The translations under genes were made by a program, and so were the position numbers. 64,000 bases of DNA from Limnohabitans planktonicus II-D5 (GTDB taxonomy: Bacteria > Pseudomonadota > Gammaproteobacteria > Burkholderiales > Burkholderiaceae_C), in contig NZ_LFYT02000026.1 of assembly GCF_001270065.2 (NCBI RefSeq), forward strand, positions 1-64,000, given 5' to 3'. The notes below the pieces were generated by a model. That model was not told the origin of the DNA, searched no databases, and saw nothing but the letters and a program-made list of their open reading frames with translations. Shown here piece after piece: positions 1 to 7,192 of this stretch (its first letter is position 1; each line of letters starts with the position of its first letter).

Positions 1-1246
1 AAGACGATCTGGGCCGCGCCAACGCGCTCCAGGCTTTAGGCGATCTGGACCGCCGCCTAGGCCAAATCGCTTCGGCGCGGGGCCTTTACACCCAAGCCAT
101 CGCCTTGTACGAAAAGAACAAGACGATCTGGGCCGCGCCAACGCGCTCAGGGCTTTGGGCGATCTGGACAGCCGCTTGGGCCAAGTCGATTCGGCGCGGG
201 GCCTTTACACCCAAGCCATCGCCCTGTACGAAAAAGAACAAAACGATCTGGGCCGCGCCAACGCGCTCCAGGCTTTAGGCGATCTGGACAGCCGCTTGGG
301 CCAAGTCGATTCGGCGCGGGCCCTTTACACCCAAGCTATCGCCCTGTACGAAAAAGAACAAAACGATCTGGGCCGCGCCAACGCGCTCAGGGCTTTGGGC
401 GATCTGGACCGCCGCCTGGGCCAAATCGCTTCGGCGCGGGCCATTTACACCCAAGCCATCGCCTTGTACGAAAAAGAACAAGACGATCTGGGCCGCGCCA
501 ACGCGCTCCAGGCTTTAGGCGATCTGGACCGCCGCCTAGGCCAAATCGCTTCGGCGCGGGCCCTTTACACCCAAGCCATCGCCCTGTACGAAAAAGAACA
601 AGACGATCTGGGCCGCGCCAACGCGCTCAGGGCTTTGGGCGATCTGGACAGCCGCTTGGGCCAAGTCGATTCGGCGCGGGGCCTTTACACCCAAGCCATC
701 GCCTTGTACGAAAAAGAACAAAACGATCTGGGCCGCGCCAACGCGCTCAGGGCTTTGGGCGATCTGGACAGCCGCTTGGGCCAAGTCGATTCGGCGCGGG
801 GCCTTTACACCCAAGCCATCGCCCTGTACGAAAAAGAACAAAACGATCTGGGCCGCGCCAACGCGCTCCAGGCTTTAGGCGATCTGGACAGCCGCTTGGG
901 CCAAGTCGATTCGGCGCGAACCCGCTACACCCAAGCCATCGCCCTTTACGAAAAAGAACAACACAATCTGGGCCGCGCCAACGCGCTCCAGGCTTTAGGC
1001 GATCTGGACCACCGCTTGGGTCAAGTCGATTCGGCGCAAACCCGCTACACCCAAGCCATTGCACTGTACGAAACAGAACAAGATCACATGGGTTTGGCCT
1101 ACACCTGGGCCAAACTTGCTCGGCTGAGTACGCCATGGGATACGCTCATGGCCCACAAAGCCAAGAAACACGCCCAACAAAGTGCGTCACCCCAAGTCAT
1201 CAACGACGTCGAAACCCTTTTACAAACCCCTGCCACTTCCATTTAG
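1..1246 (+). CDS. Tandem TPR-repeat protein, 3' part, frameshifted near the left edge
   Basis: The 5' end lies outside the window. The readable part is about nine nearly identical 40-residue units with the TPR-like core LGRANALxALGDLD, then RLGQxxSAR and [12 protein letters not shown], followed by a non-repeat tail of about 50 residues ending at TAG 1244-1246. TPR arrays form superhelical protein-binding scaffolds; the partner is unknown and I cannot assign a function. The first unit is read in the frame beginning at base 3, and everything after about base 115 in the frame of base 122, because one A is missing from the GAAAAAGAAC run at 111-118. Without correction the upstream frame stops at a TAG near 276. 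So the gene is either broken, phase-variable or mis-assembled here. The stop is 2 nt before the leuD start. The units are far more alike than in ordinary TPR proteins, which suggests recent tandem amplification. Confidence 0.75.
   Translation, partial: RRSGPRQRAPGFRRSGPPPRPNRFGAGPLHPSHRLVRKEQDDLGRANALRALGDLDSRLGQVDSARGLYTQAIALYEKEQNDLGRANALQALGDLDSRLGQVDSARALYTQAIALYEKEQNDLGRANALRALGDLDRRLGQIASARAIYTQAIALYEKEQDDLGRANALQALGDLDRRLGQIASARALYTQAIALYEKEQDDLGRANALRALGDLDSRLGQVDSARGLYTQAIALYEKEQNDLGRANALRALGDLDSRLGQVDSARGLYTQAIALYEKEQNDLGRANALQALGDLDSRLGQVDSARTRYTQAIALYEKEQHNLGRANALQALGDLDHRLGQVDSAQTRYTQAIALYETEQDHMGLAYTWAKLARLSTPWDTLMAHKAKKHAQQSASPQVINDVETLLQTPATSI
3..1081 (+). repeat. 120-bp tandem repeat array encoding 40-residue TPR units
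   Basis: Nine consecutive units begin at about 3, 122, 242, 362, 482, 602, 722, 842 and 962. Each starts at or near GACGATCTGGGCCGCGCC. The first unit is 119 bp, the rest 120 bp. Units alternate between a few variant blocks (for example CCAAGTCGATTCGGCGC versus CCAAATCGCTTCGGCGC), as expected from unequal crossing-over or slippage between old variants. The array continues to the left edge, so the total copy number is unknown. Confidence 0.95.
111..118 (+). other. One-base deletion in a homopolymer A-run of the TPR gene
   Basis: All other complete copies read GAAAAAGAAC at this point in the unit (five A); here the sequence is GAAAAGAAC (four A). This moves the reading frame from phase 0 upstream to phase 2 downstream. 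It is seen directly. Whether it is biological or an error from assembling near-identical repeats cannot be told from the sequence. Confidence 0.9.
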
Positions 1247-1248
1247 CT

Positions 1249-1902
1249 ATGCAAAAATTCACCCTTCTCAAAGGCTTGGTGGCCCCAATGGATCGCGCCA
1301 ACGTGGACACCGACGCCATCATCCCCAAGCAGTTCCTCAAGTCGATCCGCAAGACCGGCTTTGGCCCCAACCTGTTTGACGAATGGCGCTACCTCGACGT
1401 CGGCTACCCCGGCCAGGACCCGGCCAGCCGCAAGCCCAACCCGGACTTCGTGCTGAACCAGCCGCGCTACCAAGGTGCCAGCGTTTTGCTGGCGCGCAAG
1501 AACTTTGGCTGCGGTTCTTCGCGTGAGCACGCGCCCTGGGCCATTGACCAATACGGCTTTCGCTGCGTGATCGCACCCAGCTTTGCCGACATCTTTTTCA
1601 ACAACTGCTTCAAAAACGGCCTGCTGCCCATCGTGCTGCCCGAAGCCGTGGTGGCCCAGTTGTTCGACGAAGTCGCGGCCTTCCCCGGCTACGAGCTCAC
1701 CGTGGATCTGGAGCGCCAGGTCGTGGTTCGCCCACAAGGCCAGGAAATCCCGTTTGAGGTGCAAGCCTTCCGCAAATACTGCTTGCTCAACGGCTTGGAC
1801 GACATTGGCCTGACCTTGCGCCACGCTGACAAGATCAAGTCCTATGAAGCCGAGCGTCTGGCCACCAAGCCTTGGCTGGCGCACACCGCCGTCAACGCAT
1901 AA
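1249..1902 (+). CDS. leuD: 3-isopropylmalate dehydratase small subunit
   Basis: LeuD pairs with LeuC to isomerise 2-isopropylmalate to 3-isopropylmalate in leucine synthesis. The 217-residue product starts [16 protein letters not shown] and holds the small-subunit swivel-domain signature [14 protein letters not shown] at about residues 85-98, plus the [11 protein letters not shown] motif near residue 20. Length fits the family. I chose ATG 1249, which gives the canonical N-terminus; a longer frame from 1135 lies inside the TPR gene. No clear Shine-Dalgarno precedes it and the TPR stop is only 2 nt away, so translation may depend on coupling. leuC would normally be just upstream; here the TPR gene occupies that place. 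leuB follows after 18 nt. Confidence 0.95.
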   Translation: MQKFTLLKGLVAPMDRANVDTDAIIPKQFLKSIRKTGFGPNLFDEWRYLDVGYPGQDPASRKPNPDFVLNQPRYQGASVLLARKNFGCGSSREHAPWAIDQYGFRCVIAPSFADIFFNNCFKNGLLPIVLPEAVVAQLFDEVAAFPGYELTVDLERQVVVRPQGQEIPFEVQAFRKYCLLNGLDDIGLTLRHADKIKSYEAERLATKPWLAHTAVNA

Positions 1903-1920
1903 AAGAACACGAGAACCCCT

Positions 1921-3006
1921 ATGAAAATCGCAGTCCTCCCCGGTGATGGCATCGGCACCGAAATCGTCTCTGAAGCCGTCAAAGTTCTTAACACGCTCGA
2001 CCTGAAGTTCGAGATGGAAACCGCCTTGGTCGGCGGCGCGGCTTACGACGCCTATGGCCATCCTCTGCCCGAAGCCACACTCAAGCTGGCCATGGACAGT
2101 GATGCCGTGCTGTTTGGCGCGGTCGGCGACTGGAAATACGACACGCTCGACCGCCCTCTGCGCCCCGAGCAAGCGATTTTGGGCTTGCGCAAAAACATGG
2201 GCCTGTTCGCCAATTTCCGCCCTGCCATTTGCTACGAACAGCTGGTCGGTGCATCGAGCCTCAAGCCAGAGCTGATCTCAGGTCTGGACATCCTGATCAT
2301 CCGCGAGCTGACGGGCGACATTTACTTTGGCCAGCCACGCGGCCGCCGCATCGCGACCGATGGCCACTTCCCCGGAGCGGAAGAGGCGTTTGACACCATG
2401 CGCTACTCCAAGCCCGAGATCGAGCGCATCGCGCATGTGGCCTTCCAGGCCGCCCGCAAGCGCAAAGCCGCAGGCACCGAAGGCCGCGTGACCAGCGTGG
2501 ACAAAGCCAACGTGCTCGAAACTTTCCAGTTCTGGAAAGACGTGGTCACCGAAGTGGGCAAAGAGTACCCCGACATCGCTCTGGACCACATGTATGTGGA
2601 CAACGCCGCCATGCAGCTGGTCAAGGAGCCAAAGCGTTTTGACGTGGTGGTCACGGGTAATATGTTTGGCGACATCCTGAGCGACGAAGCCTCCATGCTC
2701 ACAGGCTCCATCGGTATGCTGCCCTCGGCCAGCCTGAACACGAAAAATCAAGGCCTGTACGAGCCCAGCCATGGCAGCGCCCCCGACATCGCAGGCAAAG
2801 GCATCGCAAACCCACTGGCGACCATCTTGTCAGCCGCCATGATGCTGCGCTTTAGCCTGAACCAGCCCGAAGCTGCCCAGCGCATCGAAGCGGCTGTGCA
2901 AAAAGTGTTGGCCCTGGGCCTGCGCACGGGTGACATCTGGAGTGAAGGCACGACCAAAGTGGGCACCCGCGAAATGGGTGATGCGGTGGTCAAGGCGCTG
3001 GGCTGA
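1921..3006 (+). CDS. leuB: 3-isopropylmalate dehydrogenase
   Basis: Catalyses NAD-dependent oxidative decarboxylation of 3-isopropylmalate to 2-oxoisocaproate, the third step of leucine synthesis; cytoplasmic. 361 residues, the usual length. Visible signatures are the N-terminal [17 protein letters not shown], the metal-binding [13 protein letters not shown] and the NAD-binding [15 protein letters not shown]. It follows leuD by 18 nt and is closed by a terminator 33 nt after its stop, so leuD-leuB end a transcription unit. The start ATG 1921 gives the standard [13 protein letters not shown]-terminus. Confidence 0.97.
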   Translation: MKIAVLPGDGIGTEIVSEAVKVLNTLDLKFEMETALVGGAAYDAYGHPLPEATLKLAMDSDAVLFGAVGDWKYDTLDRPLRPEQAILGLRKNMGLFANFRPAICYEQLVGASSLKPELISGLDILIIRELTGDIYFGQPRGRRIATDGHFPGAEEAFDTMRYSKPEIERIAHVAFQAARKRKAAGTEGRVTSVDKANVLETFQFWKDVVTEVGKEYPDIALDHMYVDNAAMQLVKEPKRFDVVVTGNMFGDILSDEASMLTGSIGMLPSASLNTKNQGLYEPSHGSAPDIAGKGIANPLATILSAAMMLRFSLNQPEAAQRIEAAVQKVLALGLRTGDIWSEGTTKVGTREMGDAVVKALG

Positions 3007-3038
3007 TCAAACTCGGCTGATCAACCTCCGCTAACAAC

Positions 3039-3075
3039 AAAGCCCGGCACCTGTGAAGGTGGCCGGGCTTTTTAT
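3039..3075 (+). terminator. Rho-independent terminator after leuB
   Basis: AAAGCCCGGC-ACC pairs with GGT-GGCCGGGCTTT (one bulged base) around a short loop, and is followed by TTTT. It lies between the convergent leuB and amidohydrolase genes and may work on both strands. Confidence 0.85.
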
Positions 3076-3101
3076 TTCGGACGTTTCAAAAATGAAGCGC
3101 G

Positions 3102-4856
3102 TCAGTTTTGGCCCATGCGCACCAAACGCCCCGGGCGGGCCTCGGTGATCTCGCCATCGCGCTGCACCTGCTCACCCGCCACCCAGGTGGCCACATAGCC
3201 TTCAGCCTTTTGCACAAAGCGCTTGCCGCCCGCAGGCAAGTCGCGCACCAACCGGGGCAGGCCCACGCTCAGGCGTTTGGGGTCGATGGCGTTCAGGTCG
3301 GCACGCATGCCGAGAGCGATCACGCCCCGGTCTGTCAAACCCAGGTACCGGGCATTGCGGCTCGTGAGCATCTCCACCGCGGTTTCAAGCGGGATACTGT
3401 CACGTCCTCGGTCGCGCACCCAGTGCGTGAGCATGAAGGTCGGGAAGCTGGCATCGCACACCGTGCCGACGTGGGCCCCCGCATCGCTCAAGCTGCTGAG
3501 CGCTCTGGGATGGGCCAGCATGCGGCGCACCGCGTCGAGCGAGCCCTCGTTGTAATTGAAGATCGGGAAGTAAATCAGGCCCTCGCCACTGCCCGCACTC
3601 AGGTGGTCGTAAATCGCCTCCAACGGCGTGATGCCCGCCTGCTTGGCCCGCACCAAAAAGCTCTGCATGACCGAAGGCTCGTAGTTGAGCGTGTCTTCGA
3701 GCGCAAACATGCGCCCGCTGATCAGGTCGATCTTGGCCAGCAAGATGTCCACCAGCGGCGGGATGGCGCTTCCGTCTCCAGCCAGACGTTCGGACTTTTC
3801 CGACAAGATGCGGGCCTTGCACGCCGGATCGCGCAGCGCCTGTGCGCGCTCTGCCAAAGGCAAATGTGCCACCTCTTTGTAAGACGGGAAACCCATGAAG
3901 GGGTGAAAACTCGCGTCCAGCCCGTTGAGCACGCCAATGCCCCGAACCGCCGTCTGCATGTACAGCGGCAGGCCTGCCTGCACCGCCGCTTCGACCCGCT
4001 GCTGAATCTTCAGGTATTGCTCGCCGCCCGGGTCGCGTTGCAGCCAGGTCATGGACACCGGCTTGCCGCTGGCCCGCGCCAGCGCTTCCACGCTGTCAAA
4101 CTCGGCGTCAAACTGATCGGGGCCGTTCAGCAAGTTGAAGTCGCTCACGATCTGCACCACGCCGTGGCCCAAGCCCTCAAAGGCCTGGGCCAGGCCCGTC
4201 AATTCGTCGTTGCCCGCATTCGCGGCAGGTGTGTCCTTGCCCTCGGAGGTGCGGTGGTTGTCGCTGCGCCCGGTGCTGAACCCGGCGGCACCCGCCTGCA
4301 GGGCTTCGCGCAACAGCGAACGCATGGCGTCGATGTCTTGCGCCGTGGCCTTCTCGTGGGCCAGGGCGCGTTCCTCCATCACATACATGCGCAAGGGGTC
4401 GTGCGGCACCTGCACCAAATAGTCCAGGCTGCGCGGCGTGGCGGCCAGCGCGTCCATGTATTGCGGAAAGCTCTCCCAATTCCAGCGGATGCCTTCGTGC
4501 AGCGCCGCACCCGGAATGTCTTCCACGCCCTCCATGAGCTTGATCAGGTCGTCCTCGTGACCCGGTCGCTTGGGGGCAAAACCCACCCCGCAGTTGCCCA
4601 TGAGCAGCGTGGTCACGCCGTGGTAGATGCTGGGGGTGAAGCACTCGTCCCAAGTCACTTGCCCGTCGTAATGGGTGTGGATGTCCACAAAACCGGGGGT
4701 GATCCACAGGCCTGTGGCATCCACGGTTTGGTGGGCGGGTTCGTCCACCTGGCCCACCGCCACAATGCGGCCCCCGCGCACCCCCACATCGGCCACACGG
4801 GAGGGCGCACCCGTGCCGTCCACCACGGTGCCGTTCTTAATCAAGCAATCGAGCAT
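3102..4856 (-). CDS. N-acyl-D-amino-acid deacylase family amidohydrolase
   Basis: 584 residues of the amidohydrolase superfamily, D-aminoacylase branch, which hydrolyses N-acyl-D-amino acids (or D-hydantoin-type substrates) to the free D-amino acid. N-terminal small domain MLDCLIKNGTVVDGTG, then the metal-binding HTHYDGQ near residue 60 and the GNCGVGFAP cysteine motif near residue 88; later SDAGAHVGT near residue 460 fits the catalytic Asp segment. The ATG overlaps the end of the upstream BASS transporter by 20 nt, so the two are co-transcribed and translation is probably coupled. The exact substrate is not readable from sequence; the transporter neighbour suggests an imported organic acid or acyl compound. 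Confidence 0.8.
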   Translation of the reverse strand: MLDCLIKNGTVVDGTGAPSRVADVGVRGGRIVAVGQVDEPAHQTVDATGLWITPGFVDIHTHYDGQVTWDECFTPSIYHGVTTLLMGNCGVGFAPKRPGHEDDLIKLMEGVEDIPGAALHEGIRWNWESFPQYMDALAATPRSLDYLVQVPHDPLRMYVMEERALAHEKATAQDIDAMRSLLREALQAGAAGFSTGRSDNHRTSEGKDTPAANAGNDELTGLAQAFEGLGHGVVQIVSDFNLLNGPDQFDAEFDSVEALARASGKPVSMTWLQRDPGGEQYLKIQQRVEAAVQAGLPLYMQTAVRGIGVLNGLDASFHPFMGFPSYKEVAHLPLAERAQALRDPACKARILSEKSERLAGDGSAIPPLVDILLAKIDLISGRMFALEDTLNYEPSVMQSFLVRAKQAGITPLEAIYDHLSAGSGEGLIYFPIFNYNEGSLDAVRRMLAHPRALSSLSDAGAHVGTVCDASFPTFMLTHWVRDRGRDSIPLETAVEMLTSRNARYLGLTDRGVIALGMRADLNAIDPKRLSVGLPRLVRDLPAGGKRFVQKAEGYVATWVAGEQVQRDGEITEARPGRLVRMGQN

Positions 4857-5712
4857 CTTTTCTCTTCCAATAAAAGGCCAAACCCATGCCGCTCACAATG
4901 TGCCAAATGCCCCACAGGCTGGCCAGGGTGACCATGCCCAGATCGCTGCCAAACTGCACCGCGATGATGCCCAACGCCAGCCCCGAGTTCTGCATGCCGC
5001 CTTCGATCATGATCGCCCGGCGGTCACGCTCGCTCACGCGCATGGCCTTGGCTGTAGTCCAACCCAGAAACAGGCCGCTGGCGTTGTGCAACACCACGAT
5101 CAGCAAGGTGGGCAAAAGACCCAGTGTCAGCAACTGCCGCTCCTTGATGAGACCTGCCACGATGAACAAGATCAAAGCGCCCACGGCAAAGTTGCCCAGC
5201 GGCTTGCGGATGCGCTGGGTAAGAGCAGGCAACTGGTGTGAAAAAAGCAAACCCAAGGCCAGCGGAATGCCCAAAAGCGCCACCAGGCTCAGCCAAATGC
5301 CGGACGGGTCGATCGACAACTCGCGCAGCCAAGAGGCGGTTTCGGGGTTGGCAGCGATCATCCAGCTGAAGTTGAAGGGCGTGGCAAAGAGGGCAATCAC
5401 ACTGGCCACGGCCGATATGCTCACCGACAAGGCCGTGTTGCCACCCCCCATGTGGGTGACCACATTGCTCAGGCTCCCGCCCGGACAGGCCGCCACCAAA
5501 ATCATGGCCGCCTCGACGTTGGCGGGCAAATCCAGCGCCAGCGTGGCCAGCCAAGTGCACACAGGCAGCAAGATGAACTGGGGAATCAGGCCGCAAACCA
5601 CGGCACGCGGGGTTTGGGCCACCCGCCGGAAGTCCTCAATCCGCAATTCCAGCGACACCGAAAACACCATGGTGGCCAACACCAGGCTCAAAATCAATTG
5701 TTGTGCACTCAT
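4837..5712 (-). CDS. Bile acid:sodium symporter (BASS/ACR3-like) family transporter
   Basis: 291-residue integral membrane protein with about nine to ten hydrophobic segments. The segment AACPGGSLSNVVTHMGGGN near residue 80 matches the conserved, functionally essential stretch of the BASS fold, and the later GGMQNSGLALG near residue 245 matches the second repeat. BASS proteins import organic anions with sodium; some bacterial members carry pantoate or keto acids. Start ATG 5712 is preceded by AAAGGA. It overlaps the downstream amidohydrolase by 20 nt, pointing to uptake followed by deacylation. It is divergent from the asd leader region. Confidence 0.8.
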   Translation of the reverse strand: MSAQQLILSLVLATMVFSVSLELRIEDFRRVAQTPRAVVCGLIPQFILLPVCTWLATLALDLPANVEAAMILVAACPGGSLSNVVTHMGGGNTALSVSISAVASVIALFATPFNFSWMIAANPETASWLRELSIDPSGIWLSLVALLGIPLALGLLFSHQLPALTQRIRKPLGNFAVGALILFIVAGLIKERQLLTLGLLPTLLIVVLHNASGLFLGWTTAKAMRVSERDRRAIMIEGGMQNSGLALGIIAVQFGSDLGMVTLASLWGIWHIVSGMGLAFYWKRKDARLLD

Positions 5713-5817
5713 TCGTTTTTCCTTTCGAAAAGTATAGAGAACTCAGACATGCCAAAGACAAAGGGTTTACGCGCAAACTGCGTCTGACCGCTGTCAGGCC
5801 CACGCCAGCCAATCCGC

Positions 5818-5823
5818 TACAAT
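5818..5823 (+). promoter_or_regulatory. Candidate -10 element for the asd leader transcript
   Basis: TACAAT matches the sigma-70 -10 well; no good -35 is visible at normal spacing. A start site 6-8 nt downstream would put the leader ORF start at or within a few bases of the 5' end, so the leader peptide could be translated from a leaderless or nearly leaderless mRNA. Inference only. Confidence 0.35.
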
Positions 5824-5831
5824 CGGGCCCC

Positions 5832-5933
5832 ATGTTTCACGCCCGCCTGTTCACCCTGAACCTGATCACTGCCGCTGCAGTGGCTGCCGGTGCGCGTGTT
5901 ATCACCACAAAAACCACGACCATTAAGGGCTGA
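5832..5933 (+). CDS. Putative Thr/Ile-rich leader peptide upstream of asd
   Basis: 33-codon ORF MFHARLFTLNLITAAA... ending ARVITTKTTTIKG. Residues 24-31 are ITTKTTTI: five Thr and two Ile codons in eight, just before the stop. This resembles the thrL leader of Enterobacteria, where Thr/Ile codon stalling sets transcription attenuation. The next gene, 92 nt away, is asd, a step common to the Thr, Ile, Met, Lys and diaminopimelate pathways. A strong hairpin begins 4 nt after the stop codon, and an alternative, mutually exclusive hairpin overlaps it. What is seen is the codon run, position and hairpins; attenuation is inferred. It could instead be a small secreted or membrane peptide (residues 10-21 are hydrophobic). 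No clear ribosome-binding site precedes it. Confidence 0.6.
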   Translation: MFHARLFTLNLITAAAVAAGARVITTKTTTIKG

Positions 5934-5936
5934 TCC

Positions 5937-6007
5937 GGCCTGGTTCGTCGTGCGCCCCTACCGGCCAGACGAGCCGGGCAAACAGTCAGGTCAAACACTG
6001 TTTTAAA
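5937..6007 (+). promoter_or_regulatory. Candidate attenuator hairpins between leader ORF and asd
   Basis: Stem A: GCCTGGTTCGTC (5938-5949) pairs over 12 bp, with two G-U pairs, with GACGAGCCGGGC (5968-5979). Stem B, mutually exclusive with A: GGCCTGGT (5937-5944) with ACCGGCC (5960-5966). Stem C: AAACAGT (5980-5986) with ACTGTTT (5997-6003), followed by T then AAAA, a weak terminator-like shape. The arrangement of leader stop, competing stems and then asd is what an attenuator needs, though no classical GC stem with a long U-run is present. Confidence 0.5.
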
Positions 6008-6025
6008 AACTGAAAGGGCGTTGAA

Positions 6026-7156
6026 ATGAGCAAGTTAGTAGGTTTGGTCGGCTGGCGCGGCATGGTCGGCTCGGTGTTGATGGACCGCATGGTTCAGGAA
6101 AAAGACTTTGACCTGATCGAGCCGGTCTTCTTTTCCACATCGAATGCAGGCGGCAAAGCCCCCTCGATGGCCAAGAACGAAACCACACTCCAAGACGCTT
6201 TCAATATCGAGCAACTCAAGCGTTGCGAGATCATCATCACCGCACAGGGCGGCGATTACACCTCTGAAGTCTTCCCCAAGCTGCGCGCTGCAGGCTGGAA
6301 CGGCCACTGGATCGACGCGGCCTCGACCCTGCGCATGGAAAAAGACGCGGTCATCATTCTGGACCCAGTCAACATGCCCGTCATCAAAAACGCGCTGGCG
6401 CACGGTGGCAACAATTGGGTGGGCGGCAACTGCACCGTGTCCTGCATGTTGATGGGCGTGGGCGCTTTGTACAAAGCCGGTCTGGTCGAGTGGATGAGCA
6501 CCCAGACTTACCAAGCGGCTTCAGGCGGCGGCGCACAGCACATGCGCGAACTGCTGACCCAATACGGCACCTTGAACGCCGAGGTCAAGGCCCTGCTGGA
6601 CGACCCCAAGAGCGCCATCCTCGAAATCGACCGCATGGTGGTGGCCAAACAACGTGCCCTCACGGCGTCTGAGACCGCCAACTTTGGCGTGCCGCTGGGT
6701 GGCTCGTTGATCCCCTGGATCGACAAAGATCTCGGTAACGGCATGTCCAAGGAAGAGTGGAAAGGCATGGCCGAAACCAACAAGATTTTGGGCATGGGAG
6801 AGGGTTTCAACTCTGCAGCGATTCCAGTGGACGGTTTCTGCGTGCGCGTGGGTGCCATGCGCTGCCACAGCCAGGCCCTGACTTTCAAGCTGAAAAAAGA
6901 CGTCCCCGTGGCCGATCTGGAAGCCATGATCGCCGCCGATAACCAATGGGTTAAAGTGGTGCCTAATACGCGGGAGGCGACCATCAAGGATTTGACGCCT
7001 GTGGCAGTGACCGGCACGATGACCATTCCAGTGGGACGCGTCCGCAAACTGGCCATGGGCCCGGAGTATGTGGGTGCATTCACCATTGGTGATCAGTTGC
7101 TGTGGGGGGCTGCAGAGCCACTGCGGCGCATGCTCCGGATCTTGTTGGACGCCTGA
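6026..7156 (+). CDS. asd: Aspartate-semialdehyde dehydrogenase
   Basis: Reduces aspartyl phosphate to aspartate semialdehyde with NADPH, the branch point to lysine/diaminopimelate, methionine, threonine and isoleucine. 376 residues, typical of the long proteobacterial type. N-terminal nucleotide-binding [11 protein letters not shown], catalytic cysteine in GGNCTVSC (C136) and the conserved HSQAL segment near residue 276. ATG 6026 is preceded by GAAAGGGCG. It stands after the Thr/Ile leader ORF, which suggests amino-acid-dependent control. fimV follows after 36 nt. Confidence 0.97.
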   Translation: MSKLVGLVGWRGMVGSVLMDRMVQEKDFDLIEPVFFSTSNAGGKAPSMAKNETTLQDAFNIEQLKRCEIIITAQGGDYTSEVFPKLRAAGWNGHWIDAASTLRMEKDAVIILDPVNMPVIKNALAHGGNNWVGGNCTVSCMLMGVGALYKAGLVEWMSTQTYQAASGGGAQHMRELLTQYGTLNAEVKALLDDPKSAILEIDRMVVAKQRALTASETANFGVPLGGSLIPWIDKDLGNGMSKEEWKGMAETNKILGMGEGFNSAAIPVDGFCVRVGAMRCHSQALTFKLKKDVPVADLEAMIAADNQWVKVVPNTREATIKDLTPVAVTGTMTIPVGRVRKLAMGPEYVGAFTIGDQLLWGAAEPLRRMLRILLDA

Positions 7157-7192
7157 CCACTGCTGCTTTCGATACAAGGATTCGGGGAAAAC

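Noticed and set aside
3108..4931. 607-codon open frame opposite the amidohydrolase gene
   Set aside because: It is the antisense shadow of a high-GC gene; its translation is His/Arg/Ala-rich without any family signature, while the minus strand encodes a recognisable enzyme.
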